Below are positions 44,965 through 53,536 of a stretch of 64,000 bases of DNA, piece by piece. Source of the stretch: Geodermatophilus saharensis. GTDB lineage: Bacteria > Actinomycetota > Actinomycetes > Mycobacteriales > Geodermatophilaceae. Below the pieces are notes generated by a model, which searched no databases, was not told where the DNA came from, and was given only the letters and a program-made list of their open reading frames with translations. The position numbers and the translations under genes were made by a program. The stretch spans positions 1 to 64,000 of the forward strand of contig NZ_FZOH01000002.1 in NCBI RefSeq assembly GCF_900188205.1, written 5' to 3'. The number at the start of each line of letters is the position of its first letter. Position 1 is the stretch's first letter.

Positions 44965-44965
44965 C

Positions 44966-45910
44966 GTGGGACGCACCCGCACCGACGCAGCGGAGCTCGA
45001 GGTCTTCCGCGCGTTCGTCCGCCGGCTGACCGAGACCTGCGAGGCGGCCGCCCGCGGCGACCTGGAGGCCCGGGCCGTCCCGGTCCCCGGCTCCGAGGCC
45101 GTCCCCGACCTCGTGGCGCTGCAGCACGGTGTCAACCGGGCCCTCGACGTCAGCGACGCGTTCGTCCGCGAGTCCCGGGCCGCGCTGACCGCCGCCGCCG
45201 AGGGCCGCTACCACCGCAGCGTGCTCCGCACCGGCCTGCAGGGCGCCTACCGGCAGGCCGCCACCGACATCAACACCGCGCGCGACGCCATGCGCGCGAC
45301 CGCCGCGCGGGTGACCGACGCGCAGACCTCGCGGCTGCGGCTGGCCGACGACTTCGAGTCCGTCGTCCTCGCCATGAGCGAGCAGGTCGCGACGGCGGCG
45401 ACGGAGATGAGCGCCTCGGCCGCGGGCCTGACGACGGCGTCCTCGGCGGCGACCGGCGCGGTCGGCGACGCCTCGGCCACGCTGACCTCCCTGACGCGCA
45501 CCTCCGCGGAGATCCGCCAGGTCATCGCGCTCATCGAGTCCGTCGCCGCGCAGACCCGGCTGCTGGCGCTCAACGCCACCATCGAGGCGGCGCGGGCCGG
45601 CGAGGCCGGCACGGGCTTCGCGGTCGTCGCCTCGGAGGTCAAGGACCTCGCCGACCAGACGGCGCGGGCCACCGAGCGGGTGACCGCGCAGGTCGAGGCC
45701 ATCCGCGCCGCCTGCGACGAGGTCACCGCCGTCATCGGCTCGGTGGGCACGACGGTGGGCGAGATGAACGGCCTGGTGGACGGCATCGCCGCGGCGGTCG
45801 ACGGCACGGCGTCCCTGGGCGCCGCGGGCACCGACGTCACCGGCCTGTCGCAGATGGCCGAGCGGCTGCGGTCGGAGGCCACCGGGTTCCTGGCCGAGAT
45901 GCGCCGGTGA
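44966..45910 (+). CDS. soluble methyl-accepting chemotaxis-type signalling protein (signalling half)
   Basis: A 314-residue protein without membrane segments. Residues about 120-300 form the MCP coiled-coil with the hairpin-tip-like sequence [46 protein letters not shown]. The tip reads [20 protein letters not shown], as in chemoreceptors. The GTG has an AGGAGGA site inside the end of the PAS gene. No che genes are in the window. Confidence 0.85.
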   Translation: MGRTRTDAAELEVFRAFVRRLTETCEAAARGDLEARAVPVPGSEAVPDLVALQHGVNRALDVSDAFVRESRAALTAAAEGRYHRSVLRTGLQGAYRQAATDINTARDAMRATAARVTDAQTSRLRLADDFESVVLAMSEQVATAATEMSASAAGLTTASSAATGAVGDASATLTSLTRTSAEIRQVIALIESVAAQTRLLALNATIEAARAGEAGTGFAVVASEVKDLADQTARATERVTAQVEAIRAACDEVTAVIGSVGTTVGEMNGLVDGIAAAVDGTASLGAAGTDVTGLSQMAERLRSEATGFLAEMRR

Positions 45911-46057
45911 GCGGGCACCCCGCCCGGGGGACGGACCCGGCGGACACCCAGCCGCCGGATGTACCGTGCACGCAGTCGGTGGCCGGTGCGGCCACCAGGT
46001 CCTGACGCCGCCGTGGGCTCCCCCCTGCGCCGGCGCCGCCGTGTCCGGGAGGTGTGC

Positions 46058-48760
46058 GTGGCCCCGGAGCCCGCCGTGGGGACCGGGGCCCGCGGCACCG
46101 GGGCGCCGGCCGCCGAGGACGTCTTCGCCGGCGGCAGCGAGAACGGCCGGCTGATGGCCGCCCTGGACTGGGCCGCGACACCGGTCGGGCCGGTGGACAC
46201 CTGGCCGGCGAGCCTGCGCTACGCCATCCGCACGGTGCTGGTCTCGCGGTTCCCGATGATCCTCACCTGGGGGCCGCAGTACACCCAGTTCTACAACGAC
46301 GCCTACGCCACGCTCATCGGCGCCAAGCACCCCGGCGCCCTGGGCGACGACCTGCGGATCACCCTCGCCGAGGGCTGGGCCGCCCTGCAGGACCCGGTCG
46401 AACGGGCGATGGCCACCCGCGAGGCGTCCTGGATCCCGCAGCTGCTGCTGCTCCTGGAGCGCGCCGGGTACCGGGAGGAGACCTACTTCACCGTCTCCCA
46501 CGCCCCGGCCTTCGGGGACGACGGCGAGGTCGCCGGCATGCACGCGGTGTGCACCGAGGTCACCGGCCAGGTCGTCGCCGAGCGGCGGCAGCGGCTGCTG
46601 CACGAGGTGGCCACCGCCGCCGGCCGCCGCGAGGACGAGCGCGACCTCGCCGTCGGCGTCTGCGCGGCGCTGGCCACCGACCCGCTCGACGTGCCCTTCG
46701 CCGCGGTGTACCTCACCGAGGACGGCGGGCCGCGCCTGCGGCGGGCGGCCACGGTCGGCGTCGACCCCGGCCTGCTGCCCGAGGCCGCTCGCGGGGTCGG
46801 GCACCTCGGCGACGCCGCCGTCGCCGGCCTCGGCGTCAGCGGCGGGCCGTTCGGCGACCCGGTCACCCAGTCGGTGGTGCTGCCGCTCACCGGCGGCGCG
46901 GGCCGCGAGCCGGTCGGCGCGCTGCTGGTCGGCGTCAGCCCGGCCCGGGCGCTCGACGAGGACCACCGCACCTTCCACGAGCTGCTCGCCGGGCAGGTCG
47001 CCGGCGCTGTCGTCGACGCGCGCGCCTACGCCAGCGAGCGCGCCCGCGCCGAGGCGCTCGCCGAGCTCGACCGCGCCAAGACGACGTTCTTCGCCAACGT
47101 CAGCCACGAGCTGCGCACCCCGCTGACGCTGCTCCTCGGCCCGATCGCCGACGCCCTCGCCGAGTCCGGCGCGGACCTCCCCCCGGCCGTCCACGACCAG
47201 CTGACCCTCGCGCTGCGCAACGGCCAGCGGCTGCAGCGGCTGGTCAACGACCTGCTGGAGTTCGTGAGCATCGAGGCCGGGCGGACGGCGCCGGTGCGGG
47301 TGGCCACCGACCTCGCCGCCGACACCGCCGAGCTGGCCGGTGTGCTACGCGCGGCCGCCGAGCGGGCCGGGCTGACGCTCACCGTCGACTGCCCCCCGCT
47401 GGGCCGGCCCGCCGCGGTCGACCCCCGGATGTGGGAGAAGATCGTCCTCAACCTGGTCGCCAACGCCGTCAAGTACACGTTCGTCGGCGGCATCACGGTG
47501 GCCCTCACCGCCGAGGACGACGACGTGGTGCTGCGGGTCTCCGACAGCGGCGTGGGCGTCCCCGCCGCGGAGCTGCCGTACCTGTTCGACCGGTTCCACC
47601 GGGTCGCCGACTCCCCCGCGCGCAGCCGGGAGGGCACCGGCCTGGGCCTGGCCCTGGTGCGCGAGCTCGTCGAGCTGCACGGCGGGACGGTCGCGGCGGA
47701 GAGCCGGCCCGGCGAGGGCAGCACCTTCACCGTCCGGCTGCCCTCCGGCGAACCGGACACCGACGCGGCTCCCCCGCCCACCACGGCCCCGGTGCGCGCG
47801 GCCGCGCTGACCCCGTGGGACGACGACCTCGGCTGGCGGGCCCGGACCGCCGACCCGGCCGGCCCGCTGGGCACGGTGCTCGTCGTCGACGACAACGCCG
47901 ACATGCGCGCCTACCTGACCCGGCTGCTGTCGCCGTCGTGGGTGGTGCGGACGGCGGCCGACGGCACGCAGGCCCTGGCCGACGCGTCCGCCGCCCCGCC
48001 CGACGTGGTGCTGACCGACGTGATGATGCCGGGGCTGGACGGCTTCGCGCTGCTCAAGGCGCTGCGCGCGGACCCCGCCACCCGGGCCGTGCCGGTCGTG
48101 ATGCTCACCGCGCGGGCCGGCCAGGAAGCGGCCGTCGAGGGGTTCGACGCCGGTGTCGACGACTACCTGCCCAAGCCGTTCGAGTCCGCCGAGCTGCTCG
48201 GCCGGCTGCGGGCGGTGCTCGAGCGCGCCCGGGGCCGGCGGGAGGCCGGGCCACCGCCGGCCACCGCGGCCGCTCCGCGGCCGGGCCCGCCGGCGCCCCC
48301 GCCGCCCCGCCCCCGCACCGGTGGGCGGGCCGGGCTGTCGTCGGTCCCGCCGGCACCTGCCGGGGCCTGGCAGGACGGGCGCGGCGTGCGGCGGACCTGG
48401 CGGTTCCCGTCGCGGGCGAGCTCGATCCCGCCGCTGCGGCGCCGGCTGCGGGCGCTGCTGGCCGAGGCCGGCCTGGACGACGAGCGGGCCTACGACCTCG
48501 TGCTGGCCGCCTGCGAGGCGGCCACCAACGCGATCGAGCACGCCCAGCACCCCACCGAGCCGGTGATCGAGGTCCGGGTGGCGGTGGGCGACGGCGAGGT
48601 GGAGATCGCGGTGCACGACACCGGTCAGTGGCGGGAGCGGACGTCGAGCATGGACCGTGGCCGCGGGTCGATGCTGATGAGCGCCGTCGCCGACGTCACC
48701 GCCGTCCCCGGCCCGGCCGGCACCACGGTGACCATCCGCAGCCCCCGCCCCGAGGGGTGA
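46058..48760 (+). CDS. hybrid sensor kinase: PAS-GAF-HisKA-HATPase-REC-RsbW-like domain
   Basis: A 900-residue cytosolic protein. Domains in order: a PAS-like sensor (about 30-175), GAF (about 180-320), HisKA with His350 (ANVSHELRTP), HATPase (about 395-565, N-box LNLVANAVKYT), receiver (about 608-725, acceptor Asp in VVLTDVMMPGLDG), a Pro-rich linker, and a C-terminal RsbW-like ATPase (about 785-895, EAATNAIEHA). The last domain resembles anti-sigma-factor kinases, so the protein could link a phosphorelay to sigma-factor partner switching. The GTG start has a GGGAGG site. No partner genes adjoin it. Confidence 0.85.
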   Translation: MAPEPAVGTGARGTGAPAAEDVFAGGSENGRLMAALDWAATPVGPVDTWPASLRYAIRTVLVSRFPMILTWGPQYTQFYNDAYATLIGAKHPGALGDDLRITLAEGWAALQDPVERAMATREASWIPQLLLLLERAGYREETYFTVSHAPAFGDDGEVAGMHAVCTEVTGQVVAERRQRLLHEVATAAGRREDERDLAVGVCAALATDPLDVPFAAVYLTEDGGPRLRRAATVGVDPGLLPEAARGVGHLGDAAVAGLGVSGGPFGDPVTQSVVLPLTGGAGREPVGALLVGVSPARALDEDHRTFHELLAGQVAGAVVDARAYASERARAEALAELDRAKTTFFANVSHELRTPLTLLLGPIADALAESGADLPPAVHDQLTLALRNGQRLQRLVNDLLEFVSIEAGRTAPVRVATDLAADTAELAGVLRAAAERAGLTLTVDCPPLGRPAAVDPRMWEKIVLNLVANAVKYTFVGGITVALTAEDDDVVLRVSDSGVGVPAAELPYLFDRFHRVADSPARSREGTGLGLALVRELVELHGGTVAAESRPGEGSTFTVRLPSGEPDTDAAPPPTTAPVRAAALTPWDDDLGWRARTADPAGPLGTVLVVDDNADMRAYLTRLLSPSWVVRTAADGTQALADASAAPPDVVLTDVMMPGLDGFALLKALRADPATRAVPVVMLTARAGQEAAVEGFDAGVDDYLPKPFESAELLGRLRAVLERARGRREAGPPPATAAAPRPGPPAPPPPRPRTGGRAGLSSVPPAPAGAWQDGRGVRRTWRFPSRASSIPPLRRRLRALLAEAGLDDERAYDLVLAACEAATNAIEHAQHPTEPVIEVRVAVGDGEVEIAVHDTGQWRERTSSMDRGRGSMLMSAVADVTAVPGPAGTTVTIRSPRPEG

Positions 48761-48818
48761 CCGGGCCTGACCGACCGCCGGTCGGCCTTGCTACGCTGAG
48801 CGCGGCCTCCGGGCCACC

Positions 48819-48889
48819 GCGGGTGTAGTTCAATGGCAGAACATCAGCTTCCCAAGCTGACAGTGCGAGTTCGATTCTCGTCACCCGCT
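48819..48889 (+). tRNA. tRNA-Gly (anticodon CCC)
   Basis: The acceptor arms GCGGGTG / CACCCGC, a D-arm with GTTCAATGGCAGAAC, the anticodon stem TCAGC / GCTGA with loop TTCCCAA (anticodon CCC), and the T-arm GCGAG-TTCGATT-CTCGT form a complete cloverleaf. The 3' CCA is not encoded. The genes after it look accessory, a common situation at tRNA sites. Confidence 0.96.
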
Positions 48890-49273
48890 CCGCATAGAGC
48901 TCCAGCGACCTGTAGAGACACGAAGTAGCCGACGACCGTCGAGTCGGTGCCAGTTGCACCCTCGTGTGCCCCAGCTGCGAGCCGCCGGGCCCGGAGGCTG
49001 ATCGGTCATCGGCGATGCGCCGAGAGGCCGGGCCCGCAAGGAGCGGCCCCAGGAAGTCGGTCGCCTTCGCTCGCACCACGCCCATGGTCGGCTGACCACG
49101 GTTCAGCACGCCGGGCCGACCGGCATGTGCAAGACCCGAGGTCTGCAAGCCCGCCGCCCGAGACCGGAGTCGTGTGGCTGCCACCCGAGCACCATGGCAC
49201 GCCGGTCTCTCATCCCTTGTGGATCGGAGTCGTCGGTCACATCCTGGTAGGTGGACCAACCGGGAGGATGACC
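48890..49273. other. 384-bp gap after tRNA-Gly without a recognisable gene
   Basis: This gap has slightly lower GC and more short direct and inverted sequences (for example GGTCTGCAAG and CGACCGTCGAGTCGGT) than the rest of the window. No ORF has a convincing start, ribosome site and coding pattern. I see no clear repeat of the tRNA 3' end that would mark an integration boundary. Confidence 0.4.
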
Positions 49274-49873
49274 GTGTCGGCCAAGCGGGAGGCGATCGTG
49301 GCGGCAGCGCTCGACGTCATCGAGGAGGACGGGCTCAGCGGCTTCACCCAACCGCGGGTCGCTCGGCGCGCTGGGCTACGCCAGAGCCATCTCACCTACT
49401 ACTTCCCCACCCGTGCCGACCTGCTGCTCGCTGTCGCCGAGGAGGCGGTGCGCCGACGGATCGAGGCCCTGCGTGTGGCGGTGTCGGCCGAGGATCCTGC
49501 GGCGAAGGTCGCCGGACTCGTCGAGGTGCTCGTCGACCTGCGTCAGGCGCGGATCCTGACTGCGCTCACGCAGAGCGCCGACACCGACCCGGGCGTACGC
49601 CGTGCGTTTCGCGCGCTGGGCGCCGGCATCCCTCCGCTCGGCGCCGCGCTGCTCGAGTCCTTCGGCGTGGAGCCCACAGAGGCCTCACTCACCCTGCTGC
49701 AGACGACCTCCACCGGGATCGCCGTCCTCGCCCTGGCCACCGGTGGGGAGTCCTTCCGTGACCGGGCCGAACAGATCCTCATCCAGATGATCAGCGGGCT
49801 CCTCGCCGAGCAGCACCGCACCGGACCCGCCACCACCCACCGCAGCACCGACGCACGGGAGGCATCGCCATGA
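49274..49873 (+). CDS. TetR-family regulator next to the CocE-type hydrolase
   Basis: A 199-residue TetR regulator with the N-terminal DNA-binding domain REAIVAAALDVIEEDGLSGFTQPRVARRAGLRQSHLTYYFPTRADLL. The GTG at 49274 was preferred over the ATG at 49268 because GGGAGG then sits at the proper distance. The stop overlaps the hydrolase start by ATGA, so both genes form one unit; repression of that unit by its own product is likely. Confidence 0.85.
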   Translation: MSAKREAIVAAALDVIEEDGLSGFTQPRVARRAGLRQSHLTYYFPTRADLLLAVAEEAVRRRIEALRVAVSAEDPAAKVAGLVEVLVDLRQARILTALTQSADTDPGVRRAFRALGAGIPPLGAALLESFGVEPTEASLTLLQTTSTGIAVLALATGGESFRDRAEQILIQMISGLLAEQHRTGPATTHRSTDAREASP

Positions 49874-51639
49874 CCTCGCACGTCCCTCTGAAGGGCTCCA
49901 CCGCCGGCCGGCAGTACGCCGGCTGGGAGCCGCGAGCCGTCGCGATGGCCGGCCTCGGCGACCGTGTGCTGGCCGACCAGCGCGTCCCGGTCGCCGATGG
50001 CGCGGAGTTGCACGCCGACGTCTACACCCCGCGCTCTCCGGGCCGGTATCCGGCCGTCGTCTCCTTCGGTGGGTACGCCACGGAGACGGCCACGGCGGGC
50101 ATCCCGACGGGGTCGAACGAGATCGGCTCGCCGCCGGTGTTCACCGACCGCGGCTACTGCCCCGTCATCGTCGAGCGCCGAGGGATGGGGCGATCGACCG
50201 GCGAGCAGGTGATGTTCTTCGACCCGCAGGACATCGACGACCACGAGGCGGTGATCGCCTGGGCGGCCGAGCAGCCGTGGTGCAACGGAGAGGTCGTGCT
50301 CTTCGGCACCTCCTACTACGCCGTGTCCCAGCTCAGCGTCGCCGCGCGCAAGCCGCCGGCGCTCAGGGCGCTGTTCTGCAACGAGGTGTCGACCGACCTG
50401 TGGCGCCACCTGGTCCACTTCGCCGGCGTGCCCGCCTGGTTCTTCACCAGTCTCTGGATGGGCGCGAACTACACCCAGGAGAACTACGACCAGCGCCTGT
50501 CACCGGATCGCCGCGCGCTCGTCAGCCACATCACCAACGGACCGCTGCACCCCCTGCTCGAGCGGCTGGTCCACCGCAGGGTGTCGGGGATGTTCGAGTC
50601 CTTCGAGCACGCCACGCCCGTGGAGTTCATGCGGCGGATCTACGCGGCCTGGATGTTCGACGAGAAGACGCGCGCGCAGGCGACGATCCCCGAGGGCCCG
50701 ACCGCCACGCTCGGCGACGTCGAGGTGCCGTTCACGGTCGTGCAGAACCTCGGGTACTTCAACCTGCACCAGTTCGGCTGCTACGACCTGGTCGCCAACG
50801 CGGGGACGCCCGCCGACTCCCGGTGGCTGATCCTCGCCCCGCCGGCCTACGACCTGCCGGTCTACTCGTGGCAGGGTGAGGCGCTCGCGTTCTTCGACCA
50901 CGTCCTGCGAGGCACCGACAACGGCTACGCCGAGCAGCCGCACGTGCGCTATTGGGTCGAGGGCGCCGAGCGCTTCGAGACCGCCGAGGACTTCCCACCC
51001 GCCAGCGGCGACGTCCGGCGTCTCCATCTCGGTGCACCCGGCGAGGACGCCACGACCCACCGGCTGAGCCGGGACGTGACGGCCGAGGGCACCGGCTCCT
51101 GGGTGGCGGTCCCCCTGGGGCTGCCACTCCTCGGCGGCTTGGACGAAGTGGCCGACCAGACCCTGGCCTTCGACCTGCCGGTCGAGCAGGACACCCAGCT
51201 CGCAGGTCCGATCACCGCACGGCTCACCTACAGCTGCAACGAGATCGACTCCTACGTCGTGGCACGACTGTCCCGGCTCGACGCCGCCGGGGAGCGCCAC
51301 CAGCTCTCACTCGGCGCGATCCGCCCGGTGTCCCGCACGGAGGAGGTGGAGCGGAGCACGCCGCTGGAGATCGCCATCGACGCCGGGCGCCGCGAGCCCC
51401 TCGTCCCGGACGAGCCGGTCGTCCTCCGCTTCAGCCTGACTCCCGGGCCGACGTTGCTGCGCCGCGGCGACACCCTGCGGCTCGAGCTCGCCAGCCGGAT
51501 CGACCTGCTCCGCAAGGACCCGAGCGAGGGCTACGCCCAGTTCGACATGCCGGTGCCGCCGTACCCCTGCCGCAACACCGTGCACTTCGGTGGGGACAGC
51601 TGGGTCGAGGTCACGGAGGTGCCCCTCTCGACCGGCTGA
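49870..51639 (+). CDS. CocE/NonD-family (X-Pro dipeptidyl peptidase-like) hydrolase
   Basis: A 589-residue serine hydrolase with an alpha/beta core (VPVADGAELHADVYTPRSPGRYPAVVSFGGY), an ERRGMGRSTG segment and a C-terminal jelly-roll domain (about 375-585). The nucleophile elbow reads GTSYYA (Ser148) rather than the usual GxSYxG with a final glycine. Relatives hydrolyse esters or Xaa-Pro peptides; the substrate is unknown. It has no signal peptide. It is coupled to the TetR gene. Confidence 0.85.
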   Translation: MTSHVPLKGSTAGRQYAGWEPRAVAMAGLGDRVLADQRVPVADGAELHADVYTPRSPGRYPAVVSFGGYATETATAGIPTGSNEIGSPPVFTDRGYCPVIVERRGMGRSTGEQVMFFDPQDIDDHEAVIAWAAEQPWCNGEVVLFGTSYYAVSQLSVAARKPPALRALFCNEVSTDLWRHLVHFAGVPAWFFTSLWMGANYTQENYDQRLSPDRRALVSHITNGPLHPLLERLVHRRVSGMFESFEHATPVEFMRRIYAAWMFDEKTRAQATIPEGPTATLGDVEVPFTVVQNLGYFNLHQFGCYDLVANAGTPADSRWLILAPPAYDLPVYSWQGEALAFFDHVLRGTDNGYAEQPHVRYWVEGAERFETAEDFPPASGDVRRLHLGAPGEDATTHRLSRDVTAEGTGSWVAVPLGLPLLGGLDEVADQTLAFDLPVEQDTQLAGPITARLTYSCNEIDSYVVARLSRLDAAGERHQLSLGAIRPVSRTEEVERSTPLEIAIDAGRREPLVPDEPVVLRFSLTPGPTLLRRGDTLRLELASRIDLLRKDPSEGYAQFDMPVPPYPCRNTVHFGGDSWVEVTEVPLSTG

Positions 51640-51844
51640 CCACGCGACTGGAGGTCGACGGCCGGTGCGCTGTGGGCTGGTGTCGCGTGAACAGGGGACG
51701 GTGAGGCTGTGGAACACCTCATCGGCGCATCAGGGAGGCATTGGGTGTCCAGGTGGTGTCCGCGGATCGACGGACCAGCCTGGCGAGCTGAAGACCAAGG
51801 GGTCGCGCCATCTGCAGGCGACCGTCACCGGGCCGGGGTCTGCG

Positions 51845-52488
51845 CGGAGGAGGCGCCGCTGCGCCGGAGCGTGCTGGCCGACCACCGGCGCCTGGCGGCC
51901 GAGGTGCCCGGCGTGGTTCGGGGTCGCGGTCTCCGCCCTCCGGGTCGAGGGCGGCCGGGTGGTGGAGGTCGACACGTCGGCGGGCCGCGTCCCGGCCCGC
52001 GCTGTCGTCCTGACCGCGGGTGCCGGCACGCCCGGGCTGTGCGCCCCGCTCGCGGTTCGACCTGCCGGTGGCACCCTCACCGGCGCTGCTGGTGCGCCTG
52101 ACCGCTCCTCCCGGCCTGGTCCGCACGCTGGTCGCCACTCCCCGCCCGGAGGTCCGCCAGGCCGCGGGCGGTGACCTGCTGGTGGCCCGGGACCTCGACG
52201 GCGGGACCACCCGGGAGGACCTGCGGCTCGCCGGGGAGGAGGCGCGGGAGCCGATCGCGGCCACCTCCACCGGCGCGGACGGCGTGCGGCCGGGTGGGCA
52301 CGCGACCGGTGCCGGCCGACGGGTCCCCGGTCGTCGGCCCCGTGCCGGGGGTGGCCGTCGTCCACCTGGCGGTCGTGCACTCGGCCCTCACCCTGGCCCC
52401 GGTCGTCGGGCGGCTGGTCGCCGCGGAGGTCGTCTGCGCGTCGACGCCGTCGAGCTGCGCGCTGCGGCCGGTCCGCCTCCTCGCCTGA
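51845..52488 (+). pseudogene. decayed FAD-dependent oxidoreductase (DAO family), several frameshifts
   Basis: Fragments in different frames read consecutively like the second half of a DAO-type oxidoreductase. They are RRSVLADHRRLAAEVPG, then LRVEGGRVVEVDTSAGRVPARAVVLTAGAG, then LTAPPGLVRTLVATPRPEVRQAAGGDLLVARDLDGG, then RPVPADGSPVVGPVPGVAVVHLAV with LAPVVGRLVAAEV. At least three frame changes separate them, and the N-terminal FAD-binding half is missing. The boundaries are approximate. The next gene upstream (CocE) is intact. Confidence 0.7.
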
Positions 52489-52501
52489 GTCAGATGACTC
52501 A
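52486..52501. promoter_or_regulatory. perfect inverted repeat TGAGTCA-GA-TGACTCA
   Basis: Seven-base arms pair perfectly around a two-base centre. It lies about 180 bp upstream of the alpha/beta hydrolase gene, at the end of the pseudogene. It could be an operator for that gene; no dedicated regulator is adjacent. Confidence 0.35.
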
Positions 52502-52683
52502 CCCCGTCCGCGGACGGCGGTCTCGTCCCTCCTCCGGGCCGGTCCCCGGCGCGGGCCGGTCGCCGCCCGCGGGCAGCGCGTCCCGGGCGCCTGGGGCGAC
52601 GGGCGCAGAGTCGAACGACCGATGCCCGGCTCCCGAGCGGTCCCCAGGCTCGTCCCCGTCCGTCGATCCAGGAGGAGACACCC

Positions 52684-53424
52684 ATGACCCAGGCATCGTC
52701 CGCCACCGGCTCGGCTCCCACCGTCGCGCTCGTCCACGGCGCGTTCGCCGACAGCGCCGGCTGGAACGACGTCGTGGCGCAGCTGCTCGCCGCGGGTGTA
52801 CGGGTCCGGGCCGTCTCGAACCCGCTGCGGGGCATCGAGTTCGACTCCGCCTACGTCGGCAGCGCGCTCGGCCAGATCCCCGGCCCCGTCCTGGCCGTCG
52901 GCCACTCCTACGGGGGCGCCATCATCACCAACGCCGCGCTGAGGGCGGGCAACGTCGTCGGCCTCGTGTACGTGGCCGCCTTCGCCCCGGACGAGGGCGA
53001 GGCCCTGCAGGAGATCGAGGCCGACTCCAAGGACAGCGTGCTGGACTCGGCGCTGCAGCAGTGGCAGTACCCGGGCGAGGGCGGGCAGACCGAGGTCGAG
53101 TTCGCCATCGACCCCGAGCAGTTCCACGACGCGTTCGCCGCCGACGTCTCCGAGCAGCAGGCGCGCGTCATGGCCGCGACCCAGCGCCCGATCTCCGCCC
53201 GTGGGTTCAGCGAGCGCACCGGCACCCCGGCGTGGCGCAGCCTGCCCTCCTGGGCGGTCGTGGCGACCGGGGACCGCGCCGCCGGCAGCGACGTCGTGCG
53301 CCGCATGGCCGAGCGGGCCGGGGCCACGATCACCGAGGCCGAGGGCTCGCACGTGATCATGGTCAGCCGGCCCGAGGTGGTCACCGACGTCGTCCGGCAG
53401 GCGCTGGCCGCGCTCGCGACGTAG
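52684..53424 (+). CDS. alpha/beta hydrolase (esterase/lipase-like, stress type)
   Basis: A 246-residue alpha/beta-hydrolase. The oxyanion motif is VALVHGAFADSAGW, the nucleophile Ser75 is in GHSYGG, and a His is near the end in EGSHVIM. It resembles the EstC/plant-MeSA-esterase-like group often annotated simply as alpha/beta hydrolase. AGGAG precedes the ATG. Monocistronic, with a hairpin after it. Confidence 0.85.
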   Translation: MTQASSATGSAPTVALVHGAFADSAGWNDVVAQLLAAGVRVRAVSNPLRGIEFDSAYVGSALGQIPGPVLAVGHSYGGAIITNAALRAGNVVGLVYVAAFAPDEGEALQEIEADSKDSVLDSALQQWQYPGEGGQTEVEFAIDPEQFHDAFAADVSEQQARVMAATQRPISARGFSERTGTPAWRSLPSWAVVATGDRAAGSDVVRRMAERAGATITEAEGSHVIMVSRPEVVTDVVRQALAALAT

Positions 53425-53435
53425 CCCGCGGGACC

Positions 53436-53469
53436 GGGCCGTCGCGACCCGCCCCCGTCGCGACGGCCC
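53436..53469. terminator. GC hairpin after the alpha/beta hydrolase
   Basis: GGGCCGTCGCGAC / GTCGCGACGGCCC arms (13 bp, perfect) with an 8-base loop, 11 bp after the stop. Confidence 0.78.
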
Positions 53470-53536
53470 ACCCGGCGGCACGGGCACCCGGGCCGGGGTC
53501 CAGAGTGGGCGGGTCCCCCCACCCCCGGAGGCTGCG

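Noticed and set aside
48696-49259. Minus-strand ORF covering tRNA-Gly with the peptide VTRIELALSAWEADVLPLNYTR
   Set aside because: This peptide is the well-known antisense translation of a tRNA-Gly gene, and the rest of the frame has no family similarity or ribosome site.
49268-49270. ATG at 49268 as TetR start
   Set aside because: The GGGAGG ribosome site would abut this ATG; the GTG six bases later has proper spacing.
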